NCBI GenBank assembly: GCA_002170395.1
Contig: NHEJ01000004.1
Location: 164,916-228,915, forward strand
DNA length: 64,000 nt
Direction of reading: 5' to 3'
Source of the DNA: Betaproteobacteria bacterium TMED82
GTDB lineage: Bacteria; Pseudomonadota; Gammaproteobacteria; Burkholderiales; Burkholderiaceae_A
The position numbers were made by a program, and so were the translations under genes. Below, in pieces: positions 53,960 through 62,423 of this stretch (its first letter is position 1; each line of letters opens with the position of its first letter). The notes under the pieces were generated by a model that saw only the letters and a list, made by a program, of their open reading frames with translations, did no database searches and was not told the DNA's origin.

Positions 53960-54755
53960 GCCACCTTCCATTCTTAAAAAGAATATTCATCAGGAAAAAA
54001 AAAATTCTTTTTGGTAAGATTCGCAACAGCTTTAAATAAAGTGAAAAAACCAATGGAAAATGAATTTCGAAGCGACCCTTTTTTACACCGTCAACTATTT
54101 GCTTTGCAGCTAGGTCTGAAGTCATTATTAAGGGCATAGATCCTTTATTTTTTTTTGTCAGCCGAGTATCTACGAATCCAGGACAAACTAAAGATATATG
54201 AATATTAAATTTTTTTAACTCGATGTAACTCGACTCAGCAAAATGATTCATTGCTGCTTTGCTTGCACCATAGGTAGTAGCCCCCGGTAGCCCAATATAG
54301 CCCCCAACACTGGATATCCAAATCCACTGAGGCGAGTTACGCATGGTGCATTTATTTTCAATCCAGTAATTCTTTAATTTATTGAAAGGTCGGATTGTTT
54401 TTAAAAAATTCACTATTATTATTTCCTCCGCGAGTTCTTCATTAAGATCTTGAATGTGCATCGGTGCATAGATAGCAGGACACCAGAAAACCATGTCTAT
54501 ACTTAACTCCTTGGCAACCATTGTTTTAAAAAAGTTTTCTACAGAAGAATCGTTTTTTATATCGAGTGGGCAAACAATACTATTTGGGAAATTTTCTTTT
54601 AATAGTTCTTCGCGCCTAGCTGACAGAATTAGAGTGTTCTTTGATTTTTTAAGTATTTTAGCTAAAGAAAATCCAATTCCACTTGAGGCACCAACTATCC
54701 AAATAGTTCTCCCTTGAAGCTCTTTAATAACAGGATTTAGAGCGGAAAATATCAA
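53952..54755 (-). CDS. Short-chain dehydrogenase/reductase (SDR)
   Basis: A 267-residue NAD(P)-dependent reductase. The nucleotide motif is IWIVGASSGIGFSLAKIL (about 18-35), the active-site serine is in IWISSVGGYIG and the YxxxK pair is YGASK. Substrate is not known; context suggests a lipid intermediate or another modified acyl group. The start is TTG at 54755 that overlaps the DUF3833 stop (TTGA). A hydrophobic C-terminal tail (FFFLMNILF) may contact membrane. Confidence 0.9.
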   Translation of the reverse strand: MIFSALNPVIKELQGRTIWIVGASSGIGFSLAKILKKSKNTLILSARREELLKENFPNSIVCPLDIKNDSSVENFFKTMVAKELSIDMVFWCPAIYAPMHIQDLNEELAEEIIIVNFLKTIRPFNKLKNYWIENKCTMRNSPQWIWISSVGGYIGLPGATTYGASKAAMNHFAESSYIELKKFNIHISLVCPGFVDTRLTKKNKGSMPLIMTSDLAAKQIVDGVKKGRFEIHFPLVFSLYLKLLRILPKRIFFFLMNILFKNGRWHD

Positions 54756-55318
54756 GGTAAGCTCTTTGTGAAGGTGATTGTCACACTGCCAAGTCTTATT
54801 CCATATTTAGAAAAAGTTGCTTGATTCAGAAGGATGTTTTCATCTAGTAAATACATCCAATCTTCGAAATTAACCGATATACTCTGCACCAAACTATTTT
54901 CCAATTCCAGGTTATATAAATATTGCCACTTAAGAGTGTTACCAGAAAGCTGCCCGAAAGCCACCCCAATCACGTTTTCAGCCTCACCAGTCCATGTAAG
55001 ATCGTTTTCTTTTTTTAAATACCAAATCCTAGTTTCCCTCTTACCATCGCTCCATTCAAAATCTTCAACTAATTTACCCTCGTTTGCAGAAAAGCTACCC
55101 TTAATATCTACTTTAAATCTTTTTAAAATTTCCCCAGATCTATCCTGGACTACTCCCCAACCCACAGTGTTACCGCTGAAAAATTTCTCTAAATTTAATT
55201 CAGGCTTTTCATTCTCATAAAGTAGTACACTTTTTGTGCCGCAAGAGGAAACTAATGCTAACAAACAAAAAATTGCAACTTTTCCTGCTATCGTTTTGAA
55301 TTTCCCTAACATTTTCAA
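54752..55318 (-). CDS. DUF3833 lipoprotein
   Basis: A 188-residue exported protein. The signal peptide ends at a lipobox ALVSSCG (Cys26), so it is a lipoprotein. The mature part has FFSGNTVGWGVVQDRSGEILKRFKV and EDFEWSDGKRETRIWYLKK, the pattern of DUF3833, with a beta-barrel, lipocalin-like look. TTG at 55318 overlaps the MFS stop and follows AGAGG 10 bases upstream; ATG at 55312 is the alternative. It may carry or bind a lipid, but that is inferred from its neighbours. Confidence 0.85.
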   Translation of the reverse strand: MKMLGKFKTIAGKVAIFCLLALVSSCGTKSVLLYENEKPELNLEKFFSGNTVGWGVVQDRSGEILKRFKVDIKGSFSANEGKLVEDFEWSDGKRETRIWYLKKENDLTWTGEAENVIGVAFGQLSGNTLKWQYLYNLELENSLVQSISVNFEDWMYLLDENILLNQATFSKYGIRLGSVTITFTKSLP

Positions 55319-56577
55319 GGTAATAAATCCTCTCTATTTTTTATAAATAAGATAATTAAAATTAGACTTGTAATTTTAATTATGCACGGTATCCCAGCGT
55401 AGAAAAATTGTAACCAAAATAAACCATTCTCGCTGCCTTCGTTAACTGATGAGTATCCAAACACATTTAAGAGCGGTAGTACTGTTCCTGATGCTATTGC
55501 GAGAGATAGCTTATTACAAAGATTCCAAATACTAAAATAAGATGCCTCCATTTCCCCCCTATGATTTGAATTAGTAATTAAATTAGAAAGTATTGATGGT
55601 GGGCAAATCAACTCAGCACCTAATAGAAAACCTGTTAACATACAAATGACTAAAAATCCTACAAAGTCTCCTTCGCTTAAAAAATAGGTAAAGGAAAAAA
55701 ATACAACGGAAAAAGCAATCGAGACACACCATGTAGGCATAGTTCCGTATCTGCTTATAAAAATTTTCCAAACTGGAATGCCGATAGCAGAAAACAAAAA
55801 GTATATAGCGAGGAGTATACCTCCTTGAGAATTATCTAATTTTAAAATATCACGAAAGAAAAAAATAAACAGCAGGGCTGGTATTGCATTTGCAAGTGCG
55901 TTAACAAGAAAAATAAAATAAAGTAAAATATTACTACTAACTAATATTTTTCTCCAAGACCTTTTTTCGCTTTTCGGCTGAAGAATTTGCTTGATATTGC
56001 TTTTTTTTAGACTGATGAGCATAAAAAAAACCAAGCTTAACAACAAGATACTAACTAAGGATAAAACCTTAACCATATTGAGCGTGACTAGCATGGAAGC
56101 AGTTATAACACCACTTAAAATAAAAAACTCTCTTAAAGCTATAAGCCGAGATTGAACCGCCGGATCTGCCGACCATGATACTGCCCAGCTTTGGTAGCTC
56201 AAAAGCGCTATACCACTAAAAATAGAGACTGCTAAAGTTAAGGTTGTCAGCCAGAGAACTGCAGCATTATATGTTTCAAAGACTCGTGGTGGATTTAACA
56301 GTAGGCATAAACTTCCAATCATTATAAATAGAGAGGGAATGAGCCACTTTATATATTTATTGGAACCCGAAGATCCATCGATTATCTGCCCAAATATTGG
56401 ATCAGTAATAGCATCAGACAATCGGACAAACATTAAAATTATTCCAATTGTGGTTAGAGTTAAACCGTTTACTCCTTCATATATAACTGGCGTTGCTAGG
56501 TAAAGAGGAAGAGCCGTGAATGCGAAGAGCAACCCAGTAAATCCATAGTAAATTTCATTCTTGCTTACCTTAATCAT
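55315..56577 (-). CDS. GPH-type MFS transporter
   Basis: A 420-residue integral membrane protein with about twelve helices. Early in the sequence it has VRLSDAITDPIFGQIIDGS, the glycoside-pentoside-hexuronide symporter signature, and a related segment with the arginine-rich loop near the middle. Family members move sugars, but versions in lipid-modification clusters have no known substrate. It overlaps the chalcone-isomerase-like gene by 4 bases and DUF3833 by 4. Confidence 0.9.
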   Translation of the reverse strand: MIKVSKNEIYYGFTGLLFAFTALPLYLATPVIYEGVNGLTLTTIGIILMFVRLSDAITDPIFGQIIDGSSGSNKYIKWLIPSLFIMIGSLCLLLNPPRVFETYNAAVLWLTTLTLAVSIFSGIALLSYQSWAVSWSADPAVQSRLIALREFFILSGVITASMLVTLNMVKVLSLVSILLLSLVFFMLISLKKSNIKQILQPKSEKRSWRKILVSSNILLYFIFLVNALANAIPALLFIFFFRDILKLDNSQGGILLAIYFLFSAIGIPVWKIFISRYGTMPTWCVSIAFSVVFFSFTYFLSEGDFVGFLVICMLTGFLLGAELICPPSILSNLITNSNHRGEMEASYFSIWNLCNKLSLAIASGTVLPLLNVFGYSSVNEGSENGLFWLQFFYAGIPCIIKITSLILIILFIKNREDLLP

Positions 56578-57137
56578 TCATTGATGTTCAACAATTTTTT
56601 TCGTAATGAGGGTTCAGAAGTTTTTACGTCTAACCATATGGAGAAAAAAGCCCTTGTAAATTCTAGATCATTAGAAGAAGAATAGAACTTTTCATTCAAA
56701 AAAAGTTGTATCCCTGTTTCAGGTGAAAAAAAAGCACTTACCAAATCACCTTCCTTAACAGTTGGCAAGTTTATCGTCATCCAATTTTTCCACCTGTAAT
56801 TTTTTTCTTCGTCACTGTATCCTAATTTAATTATTTCCTTAAGGCTGCGTCTAGCTATGGTTGAGGAATCCCAGCTTTGAAAGTAATTTATTTCGAGAGC
56901 AAAATTAGATCCAAAAACGTTTTCGCTATCAAATGCGCTATTACTAATAAGTCTAGCCCTGTAGAGCTTGATACCGAAAAGATAATTCAAATCACCACTC
57001 CCTATTTCTTTAGGCACTTGCGAAATAAGATTATCATAAGCCAACAAACCATTACTTGTTTCTCCAATGCATTTTGTAGATGAAAATAATACAAAAGCAC
57101 AGAACAAAATTGTACTAACTATTTTTTTTGAAAACAT
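56574..57137 (-). CDS. Chalcone-isomerase-like exported protein
   Basis: A 187-residue protein with a signal peptide (about 1-25, FSKKIVSTILFCAFVLF). The mature part has GIKLYRARLISNSAF, the ALEINYFQSWDSSTIARRSLKEI block and FLNEKFYSS, matching the Chalcone_2 (chalcone-isomerase-like) family. Family members bind fatty acids in plants, and bacterial forms are of unknown function. It overlaps the CFA-like gene by 23 bases and the MFS gene by 4. Export suggests it acts on periplasmic or membrane lipid. Confidence 0.83.
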   Translation of the reverse strand: MFSKKIVSTILFCAFVLFSSTKCIGETSNGLLAYDNLISQVPKEIGSGDLNYLFGIKLYRARLISNSAFDSENVFGSNFALEINYFQSWDSSTIARRSLKEIIKLGYSDEEKNYRWKNWMTINLPTVKEGDLVSAFFSPETGIQLFLNEKFYSSSNDLEFTRAFFSIWLDVKTSEPSLRKKLLNINE

Positions 57138-58314
57138 ATTGAGCTACCGTAATCTCCTCAGAGTTGAAACCCGCTTTACAATATTCCAGATAAAACTTCC
57201 ACTGCCTACGAAACTTCTCGTTGAACCCCATTTTACAAATTTCGTCGTTTGATTCTGAAAAGTTTTTTGACCATCTAGCCAGCGTCTCAGCGTAATCTTT
57301 CCCAAAAAATAACTCATCTATGATTTCAAATCCCACGTTCTTTGCCAAACTACGAAAAACTTTTGGCGAGGCTAACATTCCTCCTGGAAAAATATATGTT
57401 TGAATATAATCTATTCGGTTCCTGTAATGGTCAAATTTTTCGTCACTAATTAAAATTGTCTGAATTAAAACTTTCCCACCTTCTTTAAGATTGTTGAAGA
57501 GGCAGTGAAAAAATCCGACCCAATAAGCTTCGCCTACTGCTTCAAACATTTCGATAGATAAGATAGCATCAAATTTTTTATTTATGTCTCGATAATCTTT
57601 CAGTTCTACAGTGCTTTTTCTCTCCGATCTTTTTGATATTTCCTCTGATACGTATTCATATTGTTTGTTTGATAAAGTTATACCGTGGTAATTCCAAGAA
57701 GTCTTTTCAATTATAGTATAAGCCAAACTCCCCCAACCGAAACCAATCTCACAAACGTCAGAACCATTAGGTAGGGGCTGAATTATTTCTATCGCTCGAT
57801 CTAATTTATTTCTTTGTGCCTGATCTAAAGTCACTGAAGAACAACTTTCATCATGACTTTTGAATAAACCACTCGAGTAAGTCATTGAGGAATCTAACCA
57901 AGCTCTGTAAAAATCATTGCTGATGTCATAGTGAAATTCGATATTTTTTTTTGCATTAATTTTTGAGTTGAATCTAAAGTAATTAGCAATAGTTCTAAAA
58001 AATAAAAAAAATCTATTTCCATGTATTACAGAATCTAAAGACTCTTTATTTAAGACTACAAAAGTTAATAAATTAGATATGTCATCTGAATTCCATAACC
58101 CCTCTATGAAACACTCCCCGAATCCTACATCTCCCCGTTCTAACACTCTGGAGAAAACCTGCCAATCTTTGAGTTGCAGATCAGCAATAATTTTGCAGGG
58201 CTCATTTTTCCCCTCAAATTTTAATATTTTCTGATCAGGTGTTTTCAAGTATAAAGTGCCAACTTGAATTCGATTAAGTAATTGAACAACAGCTTTTGAT
58301 TTAAAATTCATCAT
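57115..58314 (-). CDS. Cyclopropane-fatty-acid-synthase-like methyltransferase
   Basis: A 399-residue SAM-dependent enzyme of the CFA synthase family. The SAM motif is CEIGFGWGSLAYTII (about 188-202). Other family blocks are FHYDISNDFYRAWLDSSMTYS, LSIEMFEAVGEAYW, YIFPGGMLASP and, at the end, RWKFYLEYCKAGF. It adds a methyl (or cyclopropane) carbon to unsaturated fatty-acid chains in membrane lipids. Its neighbours suggest that the product is further processed. It overlaps DUF1365 by 4 bases and lies 5' of the CHI-like gene. Confidence 0.93.
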   Translation of the reverse strand: MMNFKSKAVVQLLNRIQVGTLYLKTPDQKILKFEGKNEPCKIIADLQLKDWQVFSRVLERGDVGFGECFIEGLWNSDDISNLLTFVVLNKESLDSVIHGNRFFLFFRTIANYFRFNSKINAKKNIEFHYDISNDFYRAWLDSSMTYSSGLFKSHDESCSSVTLDQAQRNKLDRAIEIIQPLPNGSDVCEIGFGWGSLAYTIIEKTSWNYHGITLSNKQYEYVSEEISKRSERKSTVELKDYRDINKKFDAILSIEMFEAVGEAYWVGFFHCLFNNLKEGGKVLIQTILISDEKFDHYRNRIDYIQTYIFPGGMLASPKVFRSLAKNVGFEIIDELFFGKDYAETLARWSKNFSESNDEICKMGFNEKFRRQWKFYLEYCKAGFNSEEITVAQYVFKKNS

Positions 58315-59078
58315 TCTTTGTTAATATTTCCTTTAACATTTTGTCTATCTACAATTTTTATGCCTTTTAACCAAAGAATTAGCGCTTGGAAATTTATCCT
58401 AGAGAGCGTAATAACTGGAGAAAAAAGAACTTTCATCAGCTTAAGCAAACCATTGAGATTATCAAGTTCCAAAACTCTACCACTCAATGAGGTAATCATT
58501 AGTGGTTTATCATCAATCTTCAATTCTATTCTAGTTGTTTCTATTTTTTTTTTGTCATCGCGGTAAAAACGAAATTTATAAACACCTTTCACTTCAATAA
58601 AAGGTGAAACATAGAATGACTTGTCTGCCTCAATGGTTTCTCCGTTCTTAATTACATCCCCCATATTTTTTTTTAAAACGTAACATTTTTTTTCACCGAA
58701 AGTATTGTTTACTTCAGCAATAATCCCAATCATATTTTTGTATTTATCCTCACAAAACCAAAAGCTAACTGGATTAAAACCCAACCCTAAAATTTTTGGG
58801 GTTGTTGATAGCCAAATCTTATAAATCGGGCGGGAAAAATTTTTCTCTCCCAGTAAGTTGATAACCCATTCTTTAAAACCCTTACCATTACCATAGTTTT
58901 TTTTGCTGACCGAGAGTATTGAATATCGGTTTATTCCGAAAAGTAAATTACCATACGGCTCTGATATAGAGGTAATTGGAATAGAGACGAAAAAACTTTT
59001 GTAAAGGAACCTATGAGGTATTTCTCCTAATCTGTTGTGAATGATCTTCGCGAAAAAAAATTTGACAGAGTCATTCAA
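58311..59078 (-). CDS. DUF1365 protein
   Basis: A 255-residue protein of DUF1365, matching HNRLGEIPHRFLYKSF and GLGFNPVSFWFCEDK. The function is not known, but the family is almost always encoded next to CFA-like and flavin amine oxidase-like genes, so it belongs to fatty-acid modification. The start is TTG at 59078 with an AAGAG site about 10 bases upstream. It has no signal peptide. It overlaps the CFA-like gene by 4 bases and follows the flavoprotein by 4 bases. Confidence 0.87.
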   Translation of the reverse strand: MNDSVKFFFAKIIHNRLGEIPHRFLYKSFFVSIPITSISEPYGNLLFGINRYSILSVSKKNYGNGKGFKEWVINLLGEKNFSRPIYKIWLSTTPKILGLGFNPVSFWFCEDKYKNMIGIIAEVNNTFGEKKCYVLKKNMGDVIKNGETIEADKSFYVSPFIEVKGVYKFRFYRDDKKKIETTRIELKIDDKPLMITSLSGRVLELDNLNGLLKLMKVLFSPVITLSRINFQALILWLKGIKIVDRQNVKGNINKE

Positions 59079-59082
59079 ATTA

Positions 59083-60381
59083 TTACTCTTGAAAGTTAGG
59101 TAAATGTATCTTGTTAAAGGCTTTAGCTATTCCCATTCCAGCTGAGAAACCGTCTTCATGAAAACCATTACCAAGCCATGCGCCAGCGTACCAAAAATTA
59201 AATGTTCCTTGGTGCTCAGCTAAGTCCTTTTTAGCTGACAGGGATTCAAAGTCAAATATAGGGTGTTGATATTTGATCGGAATTTTGATGCTTGAGTTAG
59301 CCGGAGAGATCTCGGCATTAAGAGTAACGAATAGATTTTTCTTTGTATTTAGATTTTGTAACTTATTCATCCAGTAAGTTATAGAAATTCCGTTTTTATC
59401 TAATTTTTTATTATTTGTTCGGTAATTCCATGCCGACCAAGTAACCTTTCGTTTTGGCATAAGAGAGTCATCATTATGGAGGTAACCAAAGTTTTTTTGA
59501 AACTTAAATTTTTTAAGAATAGAAAATACTGAATTTGATTCATTAATTATTTTTACAGTTTGGTCGGCATGACAACAGAAAAATACTGCATCGAAATCTA
59601 ACGAAAATGTTTCTTTACCTTTTGCTCCGCTTATACAAATTTTATCCTCTTTACTTTTACAGCCCACTTTCTGCACTTTATGACCTAAATGGATTGTCAT
59701 TTCCTTTCCTATTTTTTCTTTAAATTTATTAATGTAAGACGTGCTCCCGTTTTCGATGGAAAACCACTGGTGATGGCCCCCTACACCCAATAGCCCATGA
59801 TTGGCAAAAAAGTTTATTAAACTGACGGCTGGATACTCTAAAATCTTGTTAACTGGAGTTGACCAAATTGCCCCAGCCATTGGAAACAAATAGTTCTCCC
59901 TAAATGAATGACTGTATCCAAACTTATCTAAAAAATCCCCTATTGTGTATTGTGCTGCATTACTATCAGAGAGTAGTATCTTGGAATCAGAGTTGAATCG
60001 TATGACATCTTTGATCATCAAGTAAAAGTCGTAAGACCATATATTACTCATCTGTCCAAACAAAGAAAAGATAGACTTACCTGACCACTCAAACCTTCCA
60101 CTATCTTTTGAAACTGAGAAAGACATTTCAGCTTTGTTATATTCAACTTGAAGTTCAGTCAGCCAACTAAAAAAATTAGGATAGTTTACTTTATTGAACA
60201 CTATAAAGCCGCTATCCACATGGACTAGATTATCATCAAGCTTAAGATGGTGGGTGTGTGTATGACCACCTAATCTTTCCTCTTTTTCAAATAAAACGAC
60301 ATTAGTGCTCGGGTTTAAGTGCCATGCGACGGACAAACCAGTTATGCCGCTGCCAATAATAGCAATCGTTTTTTTTGCCAT
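59083..60381 (-). CDS. FAD-dependent amine-oxidase-like flavoprotein
   Basis: A 432-residue flavoprotein. It begins with the dinucleotide-binding fold IAIIGSGITGLSVAWHL and has FEKEERLGGHTHTH, a GG motif typical of amine-oxidase-type flavoproteins. The C-terminal end WYAGAWLGNGFHEDGFSAGMGIA is the FAD-closing motif. In proteobacterial clusters such proteins act on fatty acids and are linked to furan-fatty-acid synthesis in Rhodobacter, but this copy is assigned by similarity only. It follows folE2 by 11 bases. Confidence 0.88.
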   Translation of the reverse strand: MAKKTIAIIGSGITGLSVAWHLNPSTNVVLFEKEERLGGHTHTHHLKLDDNLVHVDSGFIVFNKVNYPNFFSWLTELQVEYNKAEMSFSVSKDSGRFEWSGKSIFSLFGQMSNIWSYDFYLMIKDVIRFNSDSKILLSDSNAAQYTIGDFLDKFGYSHSFRENYLFPMAGAIWSTPVNKILEYPAVSLINFFANHGLLGVGGHHQWFSIENGSTSYINKFKEKIGKEMTIHLGHKVQKVGCKSKEDKICISGAKGKETFSLDFDAVFFCCHADQTVKIINESNSVFSILKKFKFQKNFGYLHNDDSLMPKRKVTWSAWNYRTNNKKLDKNGISITYWMNKLQNLNTKKNLFVTLNAEISPANSSIKIPIKYQHPIFDFESLSAKKDLAEHQGTFNFWYAGAWLGNGFHEDGFSAGMGIAKAFNKIHLPNFQE

Positions 60382-60392
60382 AGGCTAGTGAG

Positions 60393-61205
60393 TTAGTAAC
60401 TTTCAACTCTGGCGTAGGCAGAGTGATTATGGATGGATTCAAAATTCTCCGATTCAATAGAAAACTTCAAGATTCTTTCTGATCTTTTTAGTTGCTTAAG
60501 GTGAATCGCTACATCCCTCACTAAATCTTCAACAAATTTTGGGTTGTCATATGCTTTTTCAGTTACATATTTTTCATCAGGTCTTTTTAGCAAACCCCAT
60601 AATTCACAAGAAGCTGACTTTTCTGCTATTTCAACTATTTTCTCTACGTCAATGTTTAAATCGATTAAGGTAACGGATACAGATATGTGAGAGCGCTGAT
60701 TGTGCGCACCGTAATCTGAAATATTTTTTGAACAAGGACAAAGACTAGTGACAGGTACAACTACGTTCAATGTTAGAAAATTATCTTTGGAAGTTGACAC
60801 TGCTACTTCCCAAGTAACTTCATAATCCATTAAGCTTCTTACTTTAGACACTGGAGCTTCTTTTTCAATAAAAAAAGGTAATGTTAATTTTATCCAACCT
60901 GATTCAGCATCAAGTTTATCAAGCATTCTGGATCCTAAGGATATTAAGTTTCGATGATTTATTGGTTGCTTATAATCGCGAAGCACCTCAATAAATCTAG
61001 ACATGTGTGTTCCCTTAATATTGGCTGCCAGACTAACTGTCATATCTAGTGTTCCGATGGAAGAAAATTTACAGTTTCCCACGGAGACATCTAAGGGATA
61101 TTTGAGTCCTCGTATACCAACTTTTTCGATCTTGACGGCTCTTGCATCCGTCTCAGATTGAACGTCTGGAAGTTTATCTATAGTTAGTTGTTCTGGGGCG
61201 TTCAT
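60393..61205 (-). CDS. folE2: GTP cyclohydrolase IB (FolE2)
   Basis: A 270-residue enzyme of the FolE2 family that makes dihydroneopterin triphosphate for folate and pterins. It has VGIRGLKYPLDV near the start and the active-site VTSLCPCSKNISDYGAHNQRSH, which holds the metal Cys, and the Glu/His ligands lie towards the middle. FolE2 works with Mn or Fe rather than zinc and in several bacteria is induced by zinc lack. Whether this organism also has FolE is not visible here. It lies 37 bases after gpx and 11 before the flavoprotein. Confidence 0.94.
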   Translation of the reverse strand: MNAPEQLTIDKLPDVQSETDARAVKIEKVGIRGLKYPLDVSVGNCKFSSIGTLDMTVSLAANIKGTHMSRFIEVLRDYKQPINHRNLISLGSRMLDKLDAESGWIKLTLPFFIEKEAPVSKVRSLMDYEVTWEVAVSTSKDNFLTLNVVVPVTSLCPCSKNISDYGAHNQRSHISVSVTLIDLNIDVEKIVEIAEKSASCELWGLLKRPDEKYVTEKAYDNPKFVEDLVRDVAIHLKQLKRSERILKFSIESENFESIHNHSAYARVESY

Positions 61206-61242
61206 AGGTTTCCTTTAAGCTCAGTCTCTCATCGGAAATGAG

Positions 61243-61818
61243 TTAACTAGATTGATTATTTTTGTCTACCGCAAGCAATTTTTCAATTTCGGCCTTCATC
61301 CTCTTGCTAGTTGGGGATGTAAATGGAGAGAAGCTTCTATGAAATGTCCCATTCTTGTCAATAAGATACTTGTGGAAATTCCAAATCGGCTCCTCAGATT
61401 TCTGCGCAAGAGTTTTAAATAGTGAATTCGCTCCAACTCCCTTCACGCTAGAATTAGCAAACATCGGAAATTTCACTCCATAAGTACTTTCGCAAAAGTC
61501 GGCTATCTCTTTATTTGACCCCGGTTCTTGATTGAAGTCGTTCGAAGGAAATCCTAGTATGACAAGGCCTTTATCTTTGTATTTTTTGTGAATTTTCTGA
61601 AGGCCGCCGTACTGCTTAGTGAAACCGCAAAAGCTGGCTGTGTTAACCACCAAAACAACATTTCCGACATATTGACATAAGTTAACAGGTGTATCATCTT
61701 GCAGTTTCGGGAAAGTTTTATTCAATAACTCGGAACAGTTTTGACCTGCATGAGTGAGTGTCCATGTAGACGTAAGTAAAATAGACGACAGAAAAGTGAG
61801 TAATTGTTTTGATTTCAC
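61243..61818 (-). CDS. gpx: Glutathione peroxidase, exported
   Basis: A 191-residue thiol peroxidase. A signal peptide (about 1-24, LLTFLSSILLTSTWTLTHA) suggests export. The peroxidatic Cys is in NTASFCGFTKQYGGL, and partner residues are in FPSNDFNQEPG (Gln) and WNFHKYL (Trp), the classic tetrad. It likely reduces lipid or organic peroxides. The start is GTG at 61818, with a poor ribosome-binding site. It is the first gene of the long operon through folE2 to the di-iron gene. Confidence 0.92.
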   Translation of the reverse strand: MKSKQLLTFLSSILLTSTWTLTHAGQNCSELLNKTFPKLQDDTPVNLCQYVGNVVLVVNTASFCGFTKQYGGLQKIHKKYKDKGLVILGFPSNDFNQEPGSNKEIADFCESTYGVKFPMFANSSVKGVGANSLFKTLAQKSEEPIWNFHKYLIDKNGTFHRSFSPFTSPTSKRMKAEIEKLLAVDKNNQSS

Positions 61819-61863
61819 TAGGTTAATATAAACAAAATAACATAATTACAGTACCAAGCTAAT

Positions 61864-61905
61864 AAAAATCCCTCAACTAAAACTTTAAATTTCAGGGGTT
61901 AATAA
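61864..61905 (-). terminator. Possible terminator or attenuator between phaM-like and gpx genes
   Basis: On the - strand an AACCCCT arm and an AGGGATT arm (C/A mismatch at one place) could pair and be followed by TTTTT, a weak intrinsic terminator of the phaM-like gene. An upstream GGG at 61907-61909 could instead pair with the same CCCC, which would disrupt the terminator. This three-arm arrangement resembles an attenuator but could be chance. Confidence 0.3.
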
Positions 61906-61913
61906 TCCCATAT

Positions 61914-62387
61914 TTACATTTTTTTTGTGGCTTTTTTTCTTTTAATCGTGCTTGATGCTGAATTTTTATGCTCTTTTTGCCCGCTGTCGGGTTTAACCGC
62001 TGCTTCAGTCTTAAAAGATTTATTGGAGACCTCTTCTAAAACAATATTCATATTCTTTTCAATCTGACTCCACCATGAACTAGCTGTTGACAAGGTAAGT
62101 TCAGATATTTTCCTGTTGATCTCCTCCTGAAAGTTTTTATTTTGCCCCTTTTTTAATTCTTTAAGGGTGTTTAATGTGTTTAATTGGACCTCTAACGCCT
62201 GAATAGTAGCTTGAAGAGTGCTAAGATTAAGCTCTAACCATTTTTCAATAGCTTTTAACTCTTCAATTTTTTTTTGAAAATCCGTCATATTGAAATCATT
62301 GGTATTTTCGTCGGCAAATAACTTAGTCATATGATTCCAAGGGTACAATGGAGGAAACGAATATTTATTTTCCTTTTCTGAAGACAA
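61914..62387 (-). CDS. PhaM-like polyhydroxyalkanoate granule protein
   Basis: A 157-residue protein. The family core is DFQKKIEELKAIEKWLELNL followed by LSTLQATIQALEVQLNTL, the pattern of PhaM, which binds PHA synthase and DNA in Cupriavidus-type bacteria. Residues about 100-130 are a helical spacer, and the C terminus is lysine-rich (KRKKATKKM), fitting DNA or granule binding. The start is TTG at 62387 after AGGG 8 bases upstream; ATG at 62330 has no site and would cut the N terminus. No PHA synthase is in the window. Confidence 0.75.
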   Translation of the reverse strand: MSSEKENKYSFPPLYPWNHMTKLFADENTNDFNMTDFQKKIEELKAIEKWLELNLSTLQATIQALEVQLNTLNTLKELKKGQNKNFQEEINRKISELTLSTASSWWSQIEKNMNIVLEEVSNKSFKTEAAVKPDSGQKEHKNSASSTIKRKKATKKM

Positions 62388-62423
62388 TGTACTGTCCCTT
62401 TCTCTTTATTCAAAAAAATAGAA

